From assembly GCA_964646985.1 (NCBI GenBank), contig CAZYFI010000031.1, positions 1-13,859 on the forward strand: a DNA stretch of 13,859 nt. Direction: 5' to 3'. Within the stretch, counting starts at the first letter, position 1. Each line of letters starts with the position of its first letter. The stretch is from UBA2253 sp964646985 (GTDB taxonomy: Bacteria; Bacillota_I; Bacilli_A; ML615J-28; CAG-698). A program made the translations under genes and the position numbers. Of this stretch, positions 1 to 7,446 are shown in pieces. Below the pieces are notes generated by a model that was not told where the DNA came from, did not search any database, and worked only from the letters and a program-made list of their open reading frames with translations.

Positions 1-502
1 ACAAATAACGGATCAAGATGTACTTGACAAGATGAAACGACAACATATTTGTGCTTTTGTACAACCTCCGTTTGTGATAAGTGATATGAATTTAGTCACC
101 AATCGAGTAAGCAAAGAATTGGTTTCATCAAGCTATGTATTTAAAACGCTATCCCAAAATGTACCTACTGGGTTTGGAAGTGATAGTCCGGTTGAAGATT
201 TTAATCCACTTATCGGAATTTATGCTATGGTTACAAGAGCAAATTGGGATTATAATCAATTTTACAATCTCAAAGAAAAACAATCAGTAAGCGATGCTTT
301 AGATGGATATACCAAACATAATGCTTATTTGACTTTTGAAGAAACTTTCAAAGGACAAATAAAGAAAGGGTTTTTGGGTGATGTTGTGGTGTTAAGTGAA
401 GACATTTTTACCATGAATGAAGAAGCAATCAAAAATGTGAAAGTAGATTGTACGATTGTTGGAGGAGAAATTGTTTACATGAGAGAAAAAAATCATGCCT
501 AG
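1..502 (+). CDS. Amidohydrolase family protein, YtcJ-like (5' partial)
   Basis: This is the C-terminal part of a metal-dependent amidohydrolase of the YtcJ/Amidohydro_3 group; the gene begins before the window. The reading frame is open from base 2, upstream of the first ATG at 32 (residues QITDQDVLDK), and this stretch aligns with the family region that normally follows the His-containing barrel strand, so the ATG at 32 is internal. Visible signatures are VQPPF, GSDSPVED (the Asp is the usual metal/catalytic Asp of the last barrel strand), PLIGIYAMVTR, and the closing beta-sandwich segment GFLGDVVVLSEDIF followed by TIVGGEIVY. Family members hydrolyse C-N bonds in diverse amides and cyclic compounds, probably in the cytoplasm; the substrate cannot be told from this fragment. 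The stop overlaps the start of the next gene by 8 nt, which suggests co-transcription and translational coupling. Family assignment is firm; exact function is unknown. Confidence 0.85.
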   Translation, partial: QITDQDVLDKMKRQHICAFVQPPFVISDMNLVTNRVSKELVSSSYVFKTLSQNVPTGFGSDSPVEDFNPLIGIYAMVTRANWDYNQFYNLKEKQSVSDALDGYTKHNAYLTFEETFKGQIKKGFLGDVVVLSEDIFTMNEEAIKNVKVDCTIVGGEIVYMREKNHA

Positions 503-2024
503 AAGTTATTATTTCAATCAAAAAGGTTCTTTTTCTTTTTTAGAACAATTAAATTTATTAGAAGCTGACGTTTTCATTGTTGATATCGATGATGCAACAA
601 AAATTTTCCTAGATGAGAAATGGAAAAATAAACTTCTTCAGCTGCTAGAATCTAAGAAACATGAATTGTACATTCGCATAAATGGAGAAAATTTACAAGA
701 AACAAGTCATGGATTGTCAAAAATAGATGGTCATTTGATATCGGGATGGGCGATTCATCATGTTATGCCAAAAAACTTAAATCGACTTGTTATGAAAGCG
801 AGAGAATATGAATCTTTACAAAAATTAGACTTTGGAAAGATTAATTTTATCGCAATTATTGATAGCCCAGAAGGTGTTATTTCTTATCGAAAAATTGCAA
901 AATATGAACGTGTGAAAGCATTGTTTTTTGATGAAAAAAAATATCGTGATTATTTAGGTTGGAATGCTGATGCCAATATTGATTTTGCATATCAGCAAAT
1001 TGCTTTTGCTTCCTCATTGAGTAAAAAGCCATTGATTGACCGTATTTGTGAAGAGCCAAGTCTACTTCTTGATGATTTGAAGAGAGGAAAAAAATTTGGT
1101 TGTACCGCCAAAGCTACCAATCAAAACGATCAAATTGAGGAAATCAATCAATTTTATACTCCGTCACAAGAAGAAATTAATCAGGCATTCTTGATTTTAA
1201 ATGCGATTTCTGAAAGATCAAATGCATCAAAAAGAAATTTAGTAATTGATGGTAAAGAAATTTCTCAGTTGCAAATATATCGAAGTCAAGAATTGTTGAC
1301 TCGTTCAGAGCAATATCGGCAAACGCCATTAACCAATAACTTTATTATCAAAAGTGAAAAATTAAAAGTGGCTAAAAAAGTCTATGTGAATAAAAAATTT
1401 TATACTTTTGGCGAAGAAATAGGGAATTCCATTACCCATGGTGTTGGCATTTTACTTTCTCTTGTCATGATTGGGTTTTTGATTGTGAAAGGTTTCAATA
1501 CCAATTCTTTGATTGCGGTATTGGCTTATCTTATTTATGGGATGAGTGCCTTATTGCTCTATTCTTCATCAACTTTGTATCATGGATTACCTCTAGGCTC
1601 TCGAGCGAAGAAGCTTTTTCAAAAATTTGATCATATGACAATTTATTTGCTTATTGCTGGAACTTATACACCTTTTACATTGTTGGCAATCGGTGGACAA
1701 CTTGGAACTTTTTTATGCTTGTTCATGTGGGCTTTGGCACTTATTGGTTTAATTATGAATGTATTTTGGTTTGGTAGATTTAAATCATTTCATTTGATTC
1801 TATATGTTGGCTTAGGATGGATGGCTTTTTTCTATCTAGATTTGGTTATAAAAGCAATTGGCTTAAATGGGACGTTATTGTTATTGGCTGGAGGAATTGC
1901 ATATACTCTTGGAATCATTTTTTACTCTTTGAAGTTATTTAAATTTACACACATGGTTTGGCATATTTTTGTTATTCTTGGCACATTATTACATTTCTTA
2001 TCAATTTATTTCTATGTTGGATAA
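495..2024 (+). CDS. CitE/HpcH-like TIM-barrel fused to haemolysin III (PAQR) membrane domain
   Basis: A single 509-residue ORF holds two unrelated modules. Residues 1 to about 265 resemble the citrate lyase beta/HpcH-HpaI aldolase family: VDIDDA (29-34), IRING (60-64), MPK (91-93), IIDSPEGV (121-128), ALFFDEKKY (142-150), FGCTAKATN (201-209) and FYTPSQEEI (220-228). From about 303 onward it is a haemolysin III/YqfA/PAQR protein with seven hydrophobic helices: EEIGNSITHGVG (307-318), SSSTLYH (357-363), FDHMTIYLLIAGTYTPF (378-394) and HMVWH (486-490). The PAQR zinc-site residues Ser359, His363, Asp379, His486 and His490 are all present, so the membrane half looks functional; the family includes hydrolase-like ceramidases and receptors. 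In the barrel the usual metal-binding Glu appears to be Asp123 and the usual Asp appears to be Lys149, so the soluble half may be non-catalytic or altered. The start at 495 overlaps the previous gene; upstream pairing is a weak GAGA. Domain calls are secure; the joint function is unknown. Confidence 0.85.
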   Translation: MPRSYYFNQKGSFSFLEQLNLLEADVFIVDIDDATKIFLDEKWKNKLLQLLESKKHELYIRINGENLQETSHGLSKIDGHLISGWAIHHVMPKNLNRLVMKAREYESLQKLDFGKINFIAIIDSPEGVISYRKIAKYERVKALFFDEKKYRDYLGWNADANIDFAYQQIAFASSLSKKPLIDRICEEPSLLLDDLKRGKKFGCTAKATNQNDQIEEINQFYTPSQEEINQAFLILNAISERSNASKRNLVIDGKEISQLQIYRSQELLTRSEQYRQTPLTNNFIIKSEKLKVAKKVYVNKKFYTFGEEIGNSITHGVGILLSLVMIGFLIVKGFNTNSLIAVLAYLIYGMSALLLYSSSTLYHGLPLGSRAKKLFQKFDHMTIYLLIAGTYTPFTLLAIGGQLGTFLCLFMWALALIGLIMNVFWFGRFKSFHLILYVGLGWMAFFYLDLVIKAIGLNGTLLLLAGGIAYTLGIIFYSLKLFKFTHMVWHIFVILGTLLHFLSIYFYVG

Positions 2025-2047
2025 AATCAAGCTATGCTTGATTTTTT
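2023..2047 (+). terminator. Rho-independent terminator after the CitE-HlyIII fusion gene
   Basis: A 9-bp perfect stem (AAATCAAGC, 2024-2032, pairing with GCTTGATTT, 2036-2044) closes a TAT loop and continues into a run of T to 2047. The stem begins at the last base of the stop codon. It should end the transcript of the first two genes and insulate polC. Confidence 0.8.
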
Positions 2048-2067
2048 CATTGTATTTACATTTAAAA

Positions 2068-2096
2068 ATGACTAGATTAAACTAGTCGATTATGAT
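2068..2096 (+). promoter_or_regulatory. Probable sigma-A promoter of polC
   Basis: The -35 box is ATGACT (2068-2073), the spacer is 17 nt, and the -10 box is TATGAT (2091-2096). It lies between the preceding terminator and the polC ribosome site AAGAGG (2108-2113). The -35 matches TTGACA at 4 of 6 positions and the -10 matches TATAAT at 5 of 6. Confidence 0.6.
2070..2087. repeat. Inverted repeat inside the polC promoter
   Basis: GACTAG (2070-2075) and CTAGTC (2082-2087) are perfect inverted arms around a 6-nt AT centre. The arms cover the end of the proposed -35 box and most of the spacer, where a repressor could block RNA polymerase. It has no T run after it, so it is not a terminator. The cognate regulator is not identifiable. 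Confidence 0.5.
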
Positions 2097-2121
2097 AAAA
2101 TTATTTTAAGAGGTTTTAAAA

Positions 2122-5100
2122 ATGATCCAAAATAAATTCCAAAAATTAATGACTACTTTGAGGTTGGAAAATCACCCAAGTTTTTTTGAAGGTGAATTTT
2201 TAGATTTAAAAATTAGTCGTTTGACTAAGACATGGAGCTTTTATTTAAAGTTTCCTAATGTATTATCATTAGATGATTATAAATTACTAATCGAAAAAAT
2301 TGATGAGGCTTTTCATATTCAAGAGCAAACTAGAATAAAAGTATATATTGATTATGTGAATAAAGAAATTGCATCTAAAACACTAGAACAATATTACAAA
2401 GAAGTGCTAGATTGTTGTATCATAGAGAAACCAAGATTTGAAACATTAAAAGTATTTAATACTGATTTTACAGATAATACTGTAAAAATATATGTGGGAA
2501 GCAATGATGAAATTATAATGATCGAAAGTTTATTCCCGCGTATCAAAGAATTATTTCAAGATTTTAATCTACCTGAAGTTCATTTTACTGCATCTGTCAG
2601 TCATTTCGAAACTCCGATTGCTAAGACAATTGCTGATAGTCTTTCAAAAGCAACAAAGGAAGCCGTTCAAAGTCAAGAAATGTATGATTTGATTACCAAA
2701 AATGCAAAAGAAATAGAAAAAAAAGATAAAGTTTATAAAAAACCAGCAATGAAATCAGAAATAAATGGCCCTGTTACAGAATTAAAAGATATTCCTGCTT
2801 CCGATGTGCAACTGATTGAGCACATACAAAAGTATGGTGATGCCAATTTTGTTGTAATTGGAGATGTAATAAGTGGTAGCATCAGTGAAAAAGGAGCTTA
2901 CAAATTATACGAAGCTGTTATATATGATGGTACAGATTCTTTGATTGTAAAAAAATTCTTGAATCCCAAAGATTTAAATGAAGATAAATTTACTAGAGAA
3001 CATGCTTTGCCAGGAAAAAAGGTTAGAATATTTGGTTTGGCAGAATTTGATAAGTATTCTTCCGATGTTGTTTTGAAAATTCGTAATATGATTGGTTTGG
3101 GAGTCAGCATTGTAAACAAACGCGAGGACAATGCTGAAATTAAAAGAGTTGAGCTTCATGCACACACTAAGATGTCAACACAAGATGGAGTTATGGATAT
3201 TACCGATTATATTAATACAGCAGTTGATTTTGGTCATAGAGCATTGGCTGTAACCGATCATTTTAATACACAAGCATTGCCAGATTTGCATAATTTAACA
3301 AAAGGAAAAAATATCAAGCCGATTTATGGTGTCGAAGGCGCTTTAATTGATGAAGATAAATTTCGCATTGCCTTAACCGATGATAATATTGACTTAAATA
3401 ATGCTACTTATGTCATTTATGATGTTGAGACAACCGGGTTTTCTAGCAATTATAATGAGATTATTGAAATAGGGGCCGTGAAAGTTAAAAATTTTCAAAT
3501 TATTGACGAATATTCTACTTTTGTGAAACCAAAACGAGCGATCAATTCCATGATTACCGATTTAACAGGTATAACAAATGATGATGTTCGCAATGCGTCA
3601 TCGATTGAAGAAGTCATACCAAGTTTTTTTCAGTTTATACAAGATTCTATTTTGGTTGCCCATAATGCTACATTTGATAATTCTCATCTATATAAAAATC
3701 TGAAGAATGTTGGGTTGTATATCAAGGAATTTCCTACCATTGATACCATGCAACTTGCAAGAATTAAGTATGCTGGAAAATTAAAATCATTTAATTTAAA
3801 AGCATTGGCAAGATTTTTTGATGTTGAACTACTTCAGCATCATCGTGCAGTCAATGATGCCAAAGCAACAGCACACATCTTTATGAAGATGCTTAAAGGT
3901 CTCTTAAGTGAAAAAATAACAAATTATCAAGAAATTAACCATTCCATTATTGATGAGCAAGCTTTCCAAAATGCATTTGCTACTCATATAAATATTTTGT
4001 CAAAAAATCAAGTTGGAACTAAAAATCTTAATTTGCTCATTTCTGATTCTCACACAACCCATTTTTATAAAGAACCACGAATTATGAAAAAGTTTTTACA
4101 ATCCCATCGTGAAGGGTTACTTTTGGGTAGCAGTTGTTGCAATGGTGAAGTATTTGATTTGGCTTGGAGAAATAGTTACGAAAAGTTAGTTCAAGAAATC
4201 AAATTTTATGATTACATAGAAATTCAGCCTGTGAATCATTACTTGCATTTGTTTGAAGACGAAGACTTGGAATATAATCAAGAAGTAATCAAGCAAATAT
4301 TAAAGACAATCATCAAAGCCGCGAAAGAAAACAACAAATTGGTTGTTGCAACCGGTGATGTTCACATCCTATCTATGGATGATATAAAACTTCGTGAAAT
4401 TTTTATTAATGCCCCTCAGGTTGGTGGTGGTGTACATAAATTGTATGATCGCAAGAATATTGCGTCGCAACATTTTATGACAACTCAAGAAATGTTGGAC
4501 GAATTTGCCTTTTTAGGAAATGAATTGGCTTTCGAAGTAGTGGTAACCAATAGCAATGTGATTGCTGATCAAATTGAGTACCATCCTTTATTTCCTGACA
4601 AGTTATTTGCTCCTAGTGATGATTTTTTAGCTAGTTTGAATATCCCTTCCTTTAAACAAGCGGTCATTGATTTGACTTATCAAAATGCAAAACGTCGATA
4701 CGGAGAAAACCTACCAATTTACATTTTGGACCGCATGAAAAAAGAACTAAATAGCATTATTAATAATAATTATGCTTCTATCTATTATATCTCGCATATG
4801 CTTGTGAAAAAGTCACAAGATGATGGGTACGTCGTTGGTAGCCGTGGGTCGGTAGGTTCTAGTTTGGTTGCCTTCTTTATGGGAATTACCGAAGTCAATT
4901 CTTTGCCTCCACATTATTATTGCTCCAAATGTCATTTTGTGGCCATCAAGCTTAACAATGAAGAAAAGAAGAAGTATGCGCAACCCAATTTAACTGATTT
5001 GATTGAAACAGTATTACAAAGTTCAGGAACAGGTTATGACCTTCCTCAAAACCAGTGCCCTGTTTGTGGAAATGAATTGCATAAAGATGGTTGTGATATT

Positions 5101-6606
5101 CCTTTTGAAACGTTTTTAGGATTTAAAGGAGATAAAATTCCTGATATTGATTTAAATTTCTCTGGAGATTATCAAAATAAAGCCCACGAATTTTGTCGTG
5201 ATTTATTTGGCGTTGATAATGCCTTTCGTGCAGGTACAATTACAACGATTGCGGATAAAACAGCATTTGGATATGTAAGAGGTTTCTTAGAAAGAAAAGG
5301 AATCCAAGCTAGGAGAGTGGAAATAGAGCGTTTAGCCGCAAAAGTTACTGGAGTGAAACGATCAACTGGGCAGCATCCTGGGGGGATCGTCGTCATTCCC
5401 AAAGAGATTGAATATTCGGATATCATCCCAGTTCAGTTTCCTGCAGACGATACCACATCCAATTGGCGAACAACACATTATGATTATCACAAATTTGAAT
5501 CAAATTTATTAAAGTTAGATATTTTAGGCCATGATGACCCTACTATGATTCGTCATTTGATGGATTTTGTTGAGAAAGAACCTCATTATTATCCGTTTTC
5601 AACGGTTGATGAAATTCCTTTTGCGGATAGTAAAGTCTTATCCTTATTTTCTGGTGTATCGGGAATGGGCGTTGATGCAACACAAGTCCATGAAGTGGTT
5701 GGTACCACTGGCATACCTGAATTTGGCACCACACTCGCAAAAGACATGTTAAGAGAAATTCGTCCTAAAACAGTCAATGAACTGATTAAAATTTCCGGTT
5801 TGAGTCATGGAACTGATGTTTGGAACGGAAATGCTCGCGATTACATGTTAGGAATGAAAAAAGAAGTTGGACCAATTGAATTCAAGGATTTAATTGGTTG
5901 TCGTGATGATATCATGAACTATTTGCTTTCCAAAGATTTGCCAGCAATTTCTGCTTTTAAGATTATGGAAAGCGTTAGAAAAGGCAATGGGGTCTCTGAA
6001 GAATTCGAGCAAGAGATGTTAGACCACCATGTTCCAAAATGGTATATCGATTCTTGCAAAGCTATTAAATACATGTTTCCTAAGGCTCATGCTTCGGCCT
6101 ATGTTATTATGGCGTTGAGAATAGGATGGTTTAAAGTGTATCGCCCTCTTCAATATTATGCAGCATATTTTTCTAGAAGAGCAAATGCTTTTGATATTGT
6201 GGCAATGGCTGGAGGGTATCAATCGATTAACCTTCGCGTAAAAGAATTAGAAGATATTATTAAAACAAAGAAACAAACAAATAAAGAAGTAGATATTTAT
6301 AATTGTTTGATTCTTGCTTTGGAAATGACTGCTCGTGGGTTCACTTTCCAACAAATTGATATTGCAAAATCAGATTGGCGAGATTTTCTCATTGAAGGAA
6401 ATAGTTTGATTATTCCATTTAAAGCAATGGACAATTTGGGGGAAGCAACAGCAAAATCAATTGCCGATGCCAGAAATGAAACTGTGTTTTCTTCAGCAAA
6501 AGATGTCATGAGGCGAACCAAAGTCAATGCCACAGTTTTTGAACGTTTGTCTTCTGTTGGAGCATTCAAAGGTTTGCCAGAAGAAGATCAATTAGGTTTA
6601 TTTTAA
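2122..6606 (+). CDS. polC: DNA polymerase III alpha subunit, PolC type
   Basis: This is the replicative DNA polymerase of low-GC Gram-positive bacteria, with built-in 3'-5' proofreading. At 1494 residues it is slightly longer than B. subtilis PolC (about 1437). In order it has an N-terminal region, an OB fold near residues 240-335, a PHP domain (ELHAHTKMS with His346 and His348; LAVTDHFN) and an inserted DnaQ-like exonuclease (ExoI Asp434-Val-Glu436; ExoII HNATFD 514-519; ExoIII HHRAVND with His574 and Asp579). The PHP domain then resumes (VATGDVH). A four-Cys zinc module follows (Cys934, Cys937, Cys979, Cys982), then the catalytic site PDIDLNFSG with Asp1008 and Asp1010, and RAGTITTIADKTAFG. 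The last residues, QLGLF, match the C-terminal sliding-clamp-binding peptide of PolC (QLSLF in B. subtilis). The ATG is 8 nt after AAGAGG. All catalytic motifs are intact. The gene lies in a two-gene unit with the downstream membrane protein. Confidence 0.98.
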   Translation: MIQNKFQKLMTTLRLENHPSFFEGEFLDLKISRLTKTWSFYLKFPNVLSLDDYKLLIEKIDEAFHIQEQTRIKVYIDYVNKEIASKTLEQYYKEVLDCCIIEKPRFETLKVFNTDFTDNTVKIYVGSNDEIIMIESLFPRIKELFQDFNLPEVHFTASVSHFETPIAKTIADSLSKATKEAVQSQEMYDLITKNAKEIEKKDKVYKKPAMKSEINGPVTELKDIPASDVQLIEHIQKYGDANFVVIGDVISGSISEKGAYKLYEAVIYDGTDSLIVKKFLNPKDLNEDKFTREHALPGKKVRIFGLAEFDKYSSDVVLKIRNMIGLGVSIVNKREDNAEIKRVELHAHTKMSTQDGVMDITDYINTAVDFGHRALAVTDHFNTQALPDLHNLTKGKNIKPIYGVEGALIDEDKFRIALTDDNIDLNNATYVIYDVETTGFSSNYNEIIEIGAVKVKNFQIIDEYSTFVKPKRAINSMITDLTGITNDDVRNASSIEEVIPSFFQFIQDSILVAHNATFDNSHLYKNLKNVGLYIKEFPTIDTMQLARIKYAGKLKSFNLKALARFFDVELLQHHRAVNDAKATAHIFMKMLKGLLSEKITNYQEINHSIIDEQAFQNAFATHINILSKNQVGTKNLNLLISDSHTTHFYKEPRIMKKFLQSHREGLLLGSSCCNGEVFDLAWRNSYEKLVQEIKFYDYIEIQPVNHYLHLFEDEDLEYNQEVIKQILKTIIKAAKENNKLVVATGDVHILSMDDIKLREIFINAPQVGGGVHKLYDRKNIASQHFMTTQEMLDEFAFLGNELAFEVVVTNSNVIADQIEYHPLFPDKLFAPSDDFLASLNIPSFKQAVIDLTYQNAKRRYGENLPIYILDRMKKELNSIINNNYASIYYISHMLVKKSQDDGYVVGSRGSVGSSLVAFFMGITEVNSLPPHYYCSKCHFVAIKLNNEEKKKYAQPNLTDLIETVLQSSGTGYDLPQNQCPVCGNELHKDGCDIPFETFLGFKGDKIPDIDLNFSGDYQNKAHEFCRDLFGVDNAFRAGTITTIADKTAFGYVRGFLERKGIQARRVEIERLAAKVTGVKRSTGQHPGGIVVIPKEIEYSDIIPVQFPADDTTSNWRTTHYDYHKFESNLLKLDILGHDDPTMIRHLMDFVEKEPHYYPFSTVDEIPFADSKVLSLFSGVSGMGVDATQVHEVVGTTGIPEFGTTLAKDMLREIRPKTVNELIKISGLSHGTDVWNGNARDYMLGMKKEVGPIEFKDLIGCRDDIMNYLLSKDLPAISAFKIMESVRKGNGVSEEFEQEMLDHHVPKWYIDSCKAIKYMFPKAHASAYVIMALRIGWFKVYRPLQYYAAYFSRRANAFDIVAMAGGYQSINLRVKELEDIIKTKKQTNKEVDIYNCLILALEMTARGFTFQQIDIAKSDWRDFLIEGNSLIIPFKAMDNLGEATAKSIADARNETVFSSAKDVMRRTKVNATVFERLSSVGAFKGLPEEDQLGLF

Positions 6607-6620
6607 ATAAGGAGTAAAGT

Positions 6621-7352
6621 ATGCGTTTTCGTAGTCATAATCCCGTTTTTGCACGGGTTTTAAAAGAACCATATGCTGGTGAAGTAGTAGAGGTAGCAAG
6701 TTATAGAGGAGTAGCCTCTAAAACTCTATATTTTGTTGGTTTAACCGTGATTGGAGTCATCATCAGTTTGTGGTCAGTAGCAAATTATGCAAGTTCATTG
6801 GAATCTCTTTTGCCAATTGCTTTGGTGGTTACCATTGTAACATCCATATGTGCATTATGGTTTCCTAGTTTATCCCAAGTGTTTGGCTCTATTTATTGCC
6901 TTGCTGAAGGGCTATTGGTTGGATTTGTCTCGATGTTGTTTGAACAAGAAGCACCCGGAGTGGTTTTGACAGCTATTTTAGCAACGATAGTTGTCTTGGT
7001 GGTATTGGCGACATTATTCTTAACAAGAATTGTTGTTGTCAATAATCGTTTTCTTCGTTTCTTATTTATTTTCTCCATTTCTATGATTGTAACGCAAATA
7101 TTAATGTGGATTATTTCATTTTCTACAGGAGTTCCATATCATTTTGGGTTGTCGATGCTATCTTCAGTCATAATGGTTTTTCTAGCGACCTTATATTTAC
7201 TTTTTGATTTTGAAAATATTCGTCGCGTCGTAGAAGGAAAAGCTCCCAAAAAACTAGAATGGTATGTTTCTTTTGGCTTGGTATTTACTGTCATCTGGTT
7301 ATATTTAGAAGTCTTACCAATTATTGCCAGACTGTTTTTTGATCGAAATTAA
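6621..7352 (+). CDS. Bax inhibitor-1/YccA-like seven-helix membrane protein
   Basis: The 243-residue protein resembles the bacterial YccA/Bax-inhibitor-1 (TMBIM) family, in particular the branch starting with an SxNPVF-type N-terminus (SHNPVF, 5-10) followed by YRGVASKT (28-35). Seven hydrophobic segments are seen at about 36-56, 63-80, 86-107, 113-136, 144-166, 173-195 and 212-236, after a soluble N-terminus of about 34 residues. Family members such as B. subtilis YetJ act as pH-sensitive calcium leak channels gated by an Asp pair in the last helices; the counterparts here appear to be Asp196 (LLFDFENI) and Glu230 (LYLEVLPII), by eye. The start follows polC by 14 nt with GGAG in between, and a strong terminator follows, so it is co-transcribed with polC. 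Family assignment is likely; calcium transport is inference. Confidence 0.8.
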   Translation: MRFRSHNPVFARVLKEPYAGEVVEVASYRGVASKTLYFVGLTVIGVIISLWSVANYASSLESLLPIALVVTIVTSICALWFPSLSQVFGSIYCLAEGLLVGFVSMLFEQEAPGVVLTAILATIVVLVVLATLFLTRIVVVNNRFLRFLFIFSISMIVTQILMWIISFSTGVPYHFGLSMLSSVIMVFLATLYLLFDFENIRRVVEGKAPKKLEWYVSFGLVFTVIWLYLEVLPIIARLFFDRN

Positions 7353-7356
7353 TCGC

Positions 7357-7388
7357 AAAGACTGATGAATCCTTCATCAGTCTTTTTT
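7357..7388 (+). terminator. Strong rho-independent terminator of the polC unit
   Basis: A perfect 13-bp stem (7357-7369 pairing with 7373-7385) closes the 3-nt loop TCC and runs into six T (7383-7388). It starts five bases after the stop of the Bax-inhibitor-like gene. It separates that transcript from the aro operon. Confidence 0.93.
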
Positions 7389-7396
7389 CATTTCTA

Positions 7397-7425
7397 TTTA
7401 AATTACATAAGAAATGTAGTATAAT
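7397..7425 (+). promoter_or_regulatory. Probable sigma-A promoter of the aro operon
   Basis: A perfect TATAAT -10 box (7420-7425) lies 17 nt after a TTTAAA -35 box (7397-7402, 4 of 6 matches). It falls directly after the polC-unit terminator and 21 nt before the aroA ATG, with an AAAGGAAAG ribosome site (7432-7440) in the short leader. No T-box, attenuator or TyrR-like operator is visible in the short leader, so no aromatic-amino-acid control can be read from the sequence. Confidence 0.7.
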
Positions 7426-7446
7426 AACACTAAAGGAAAGTTATTT

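Noticed and set aside
32..34. ATG at 32 as the true start of the amidohydrolase
   Set aside because: The frame stays open to the window edge and the upstream residues fit the family, so this Met is internal to a gene cut by the window.
1260..1410. Two separate genes (CitE-like and haemolysin III) read as one
   Set aside because: There is no stop, no good ribosome site and no natural second start in the linker; the frame is continuous through both domains.
5172..5777. Open frames of 60-84 codons on both strands inside polC
   Set aside because: They lie wholly within conserved polC coding sequence, lack ribosome sites and resemble no protein family; they are shadows of the real gene.
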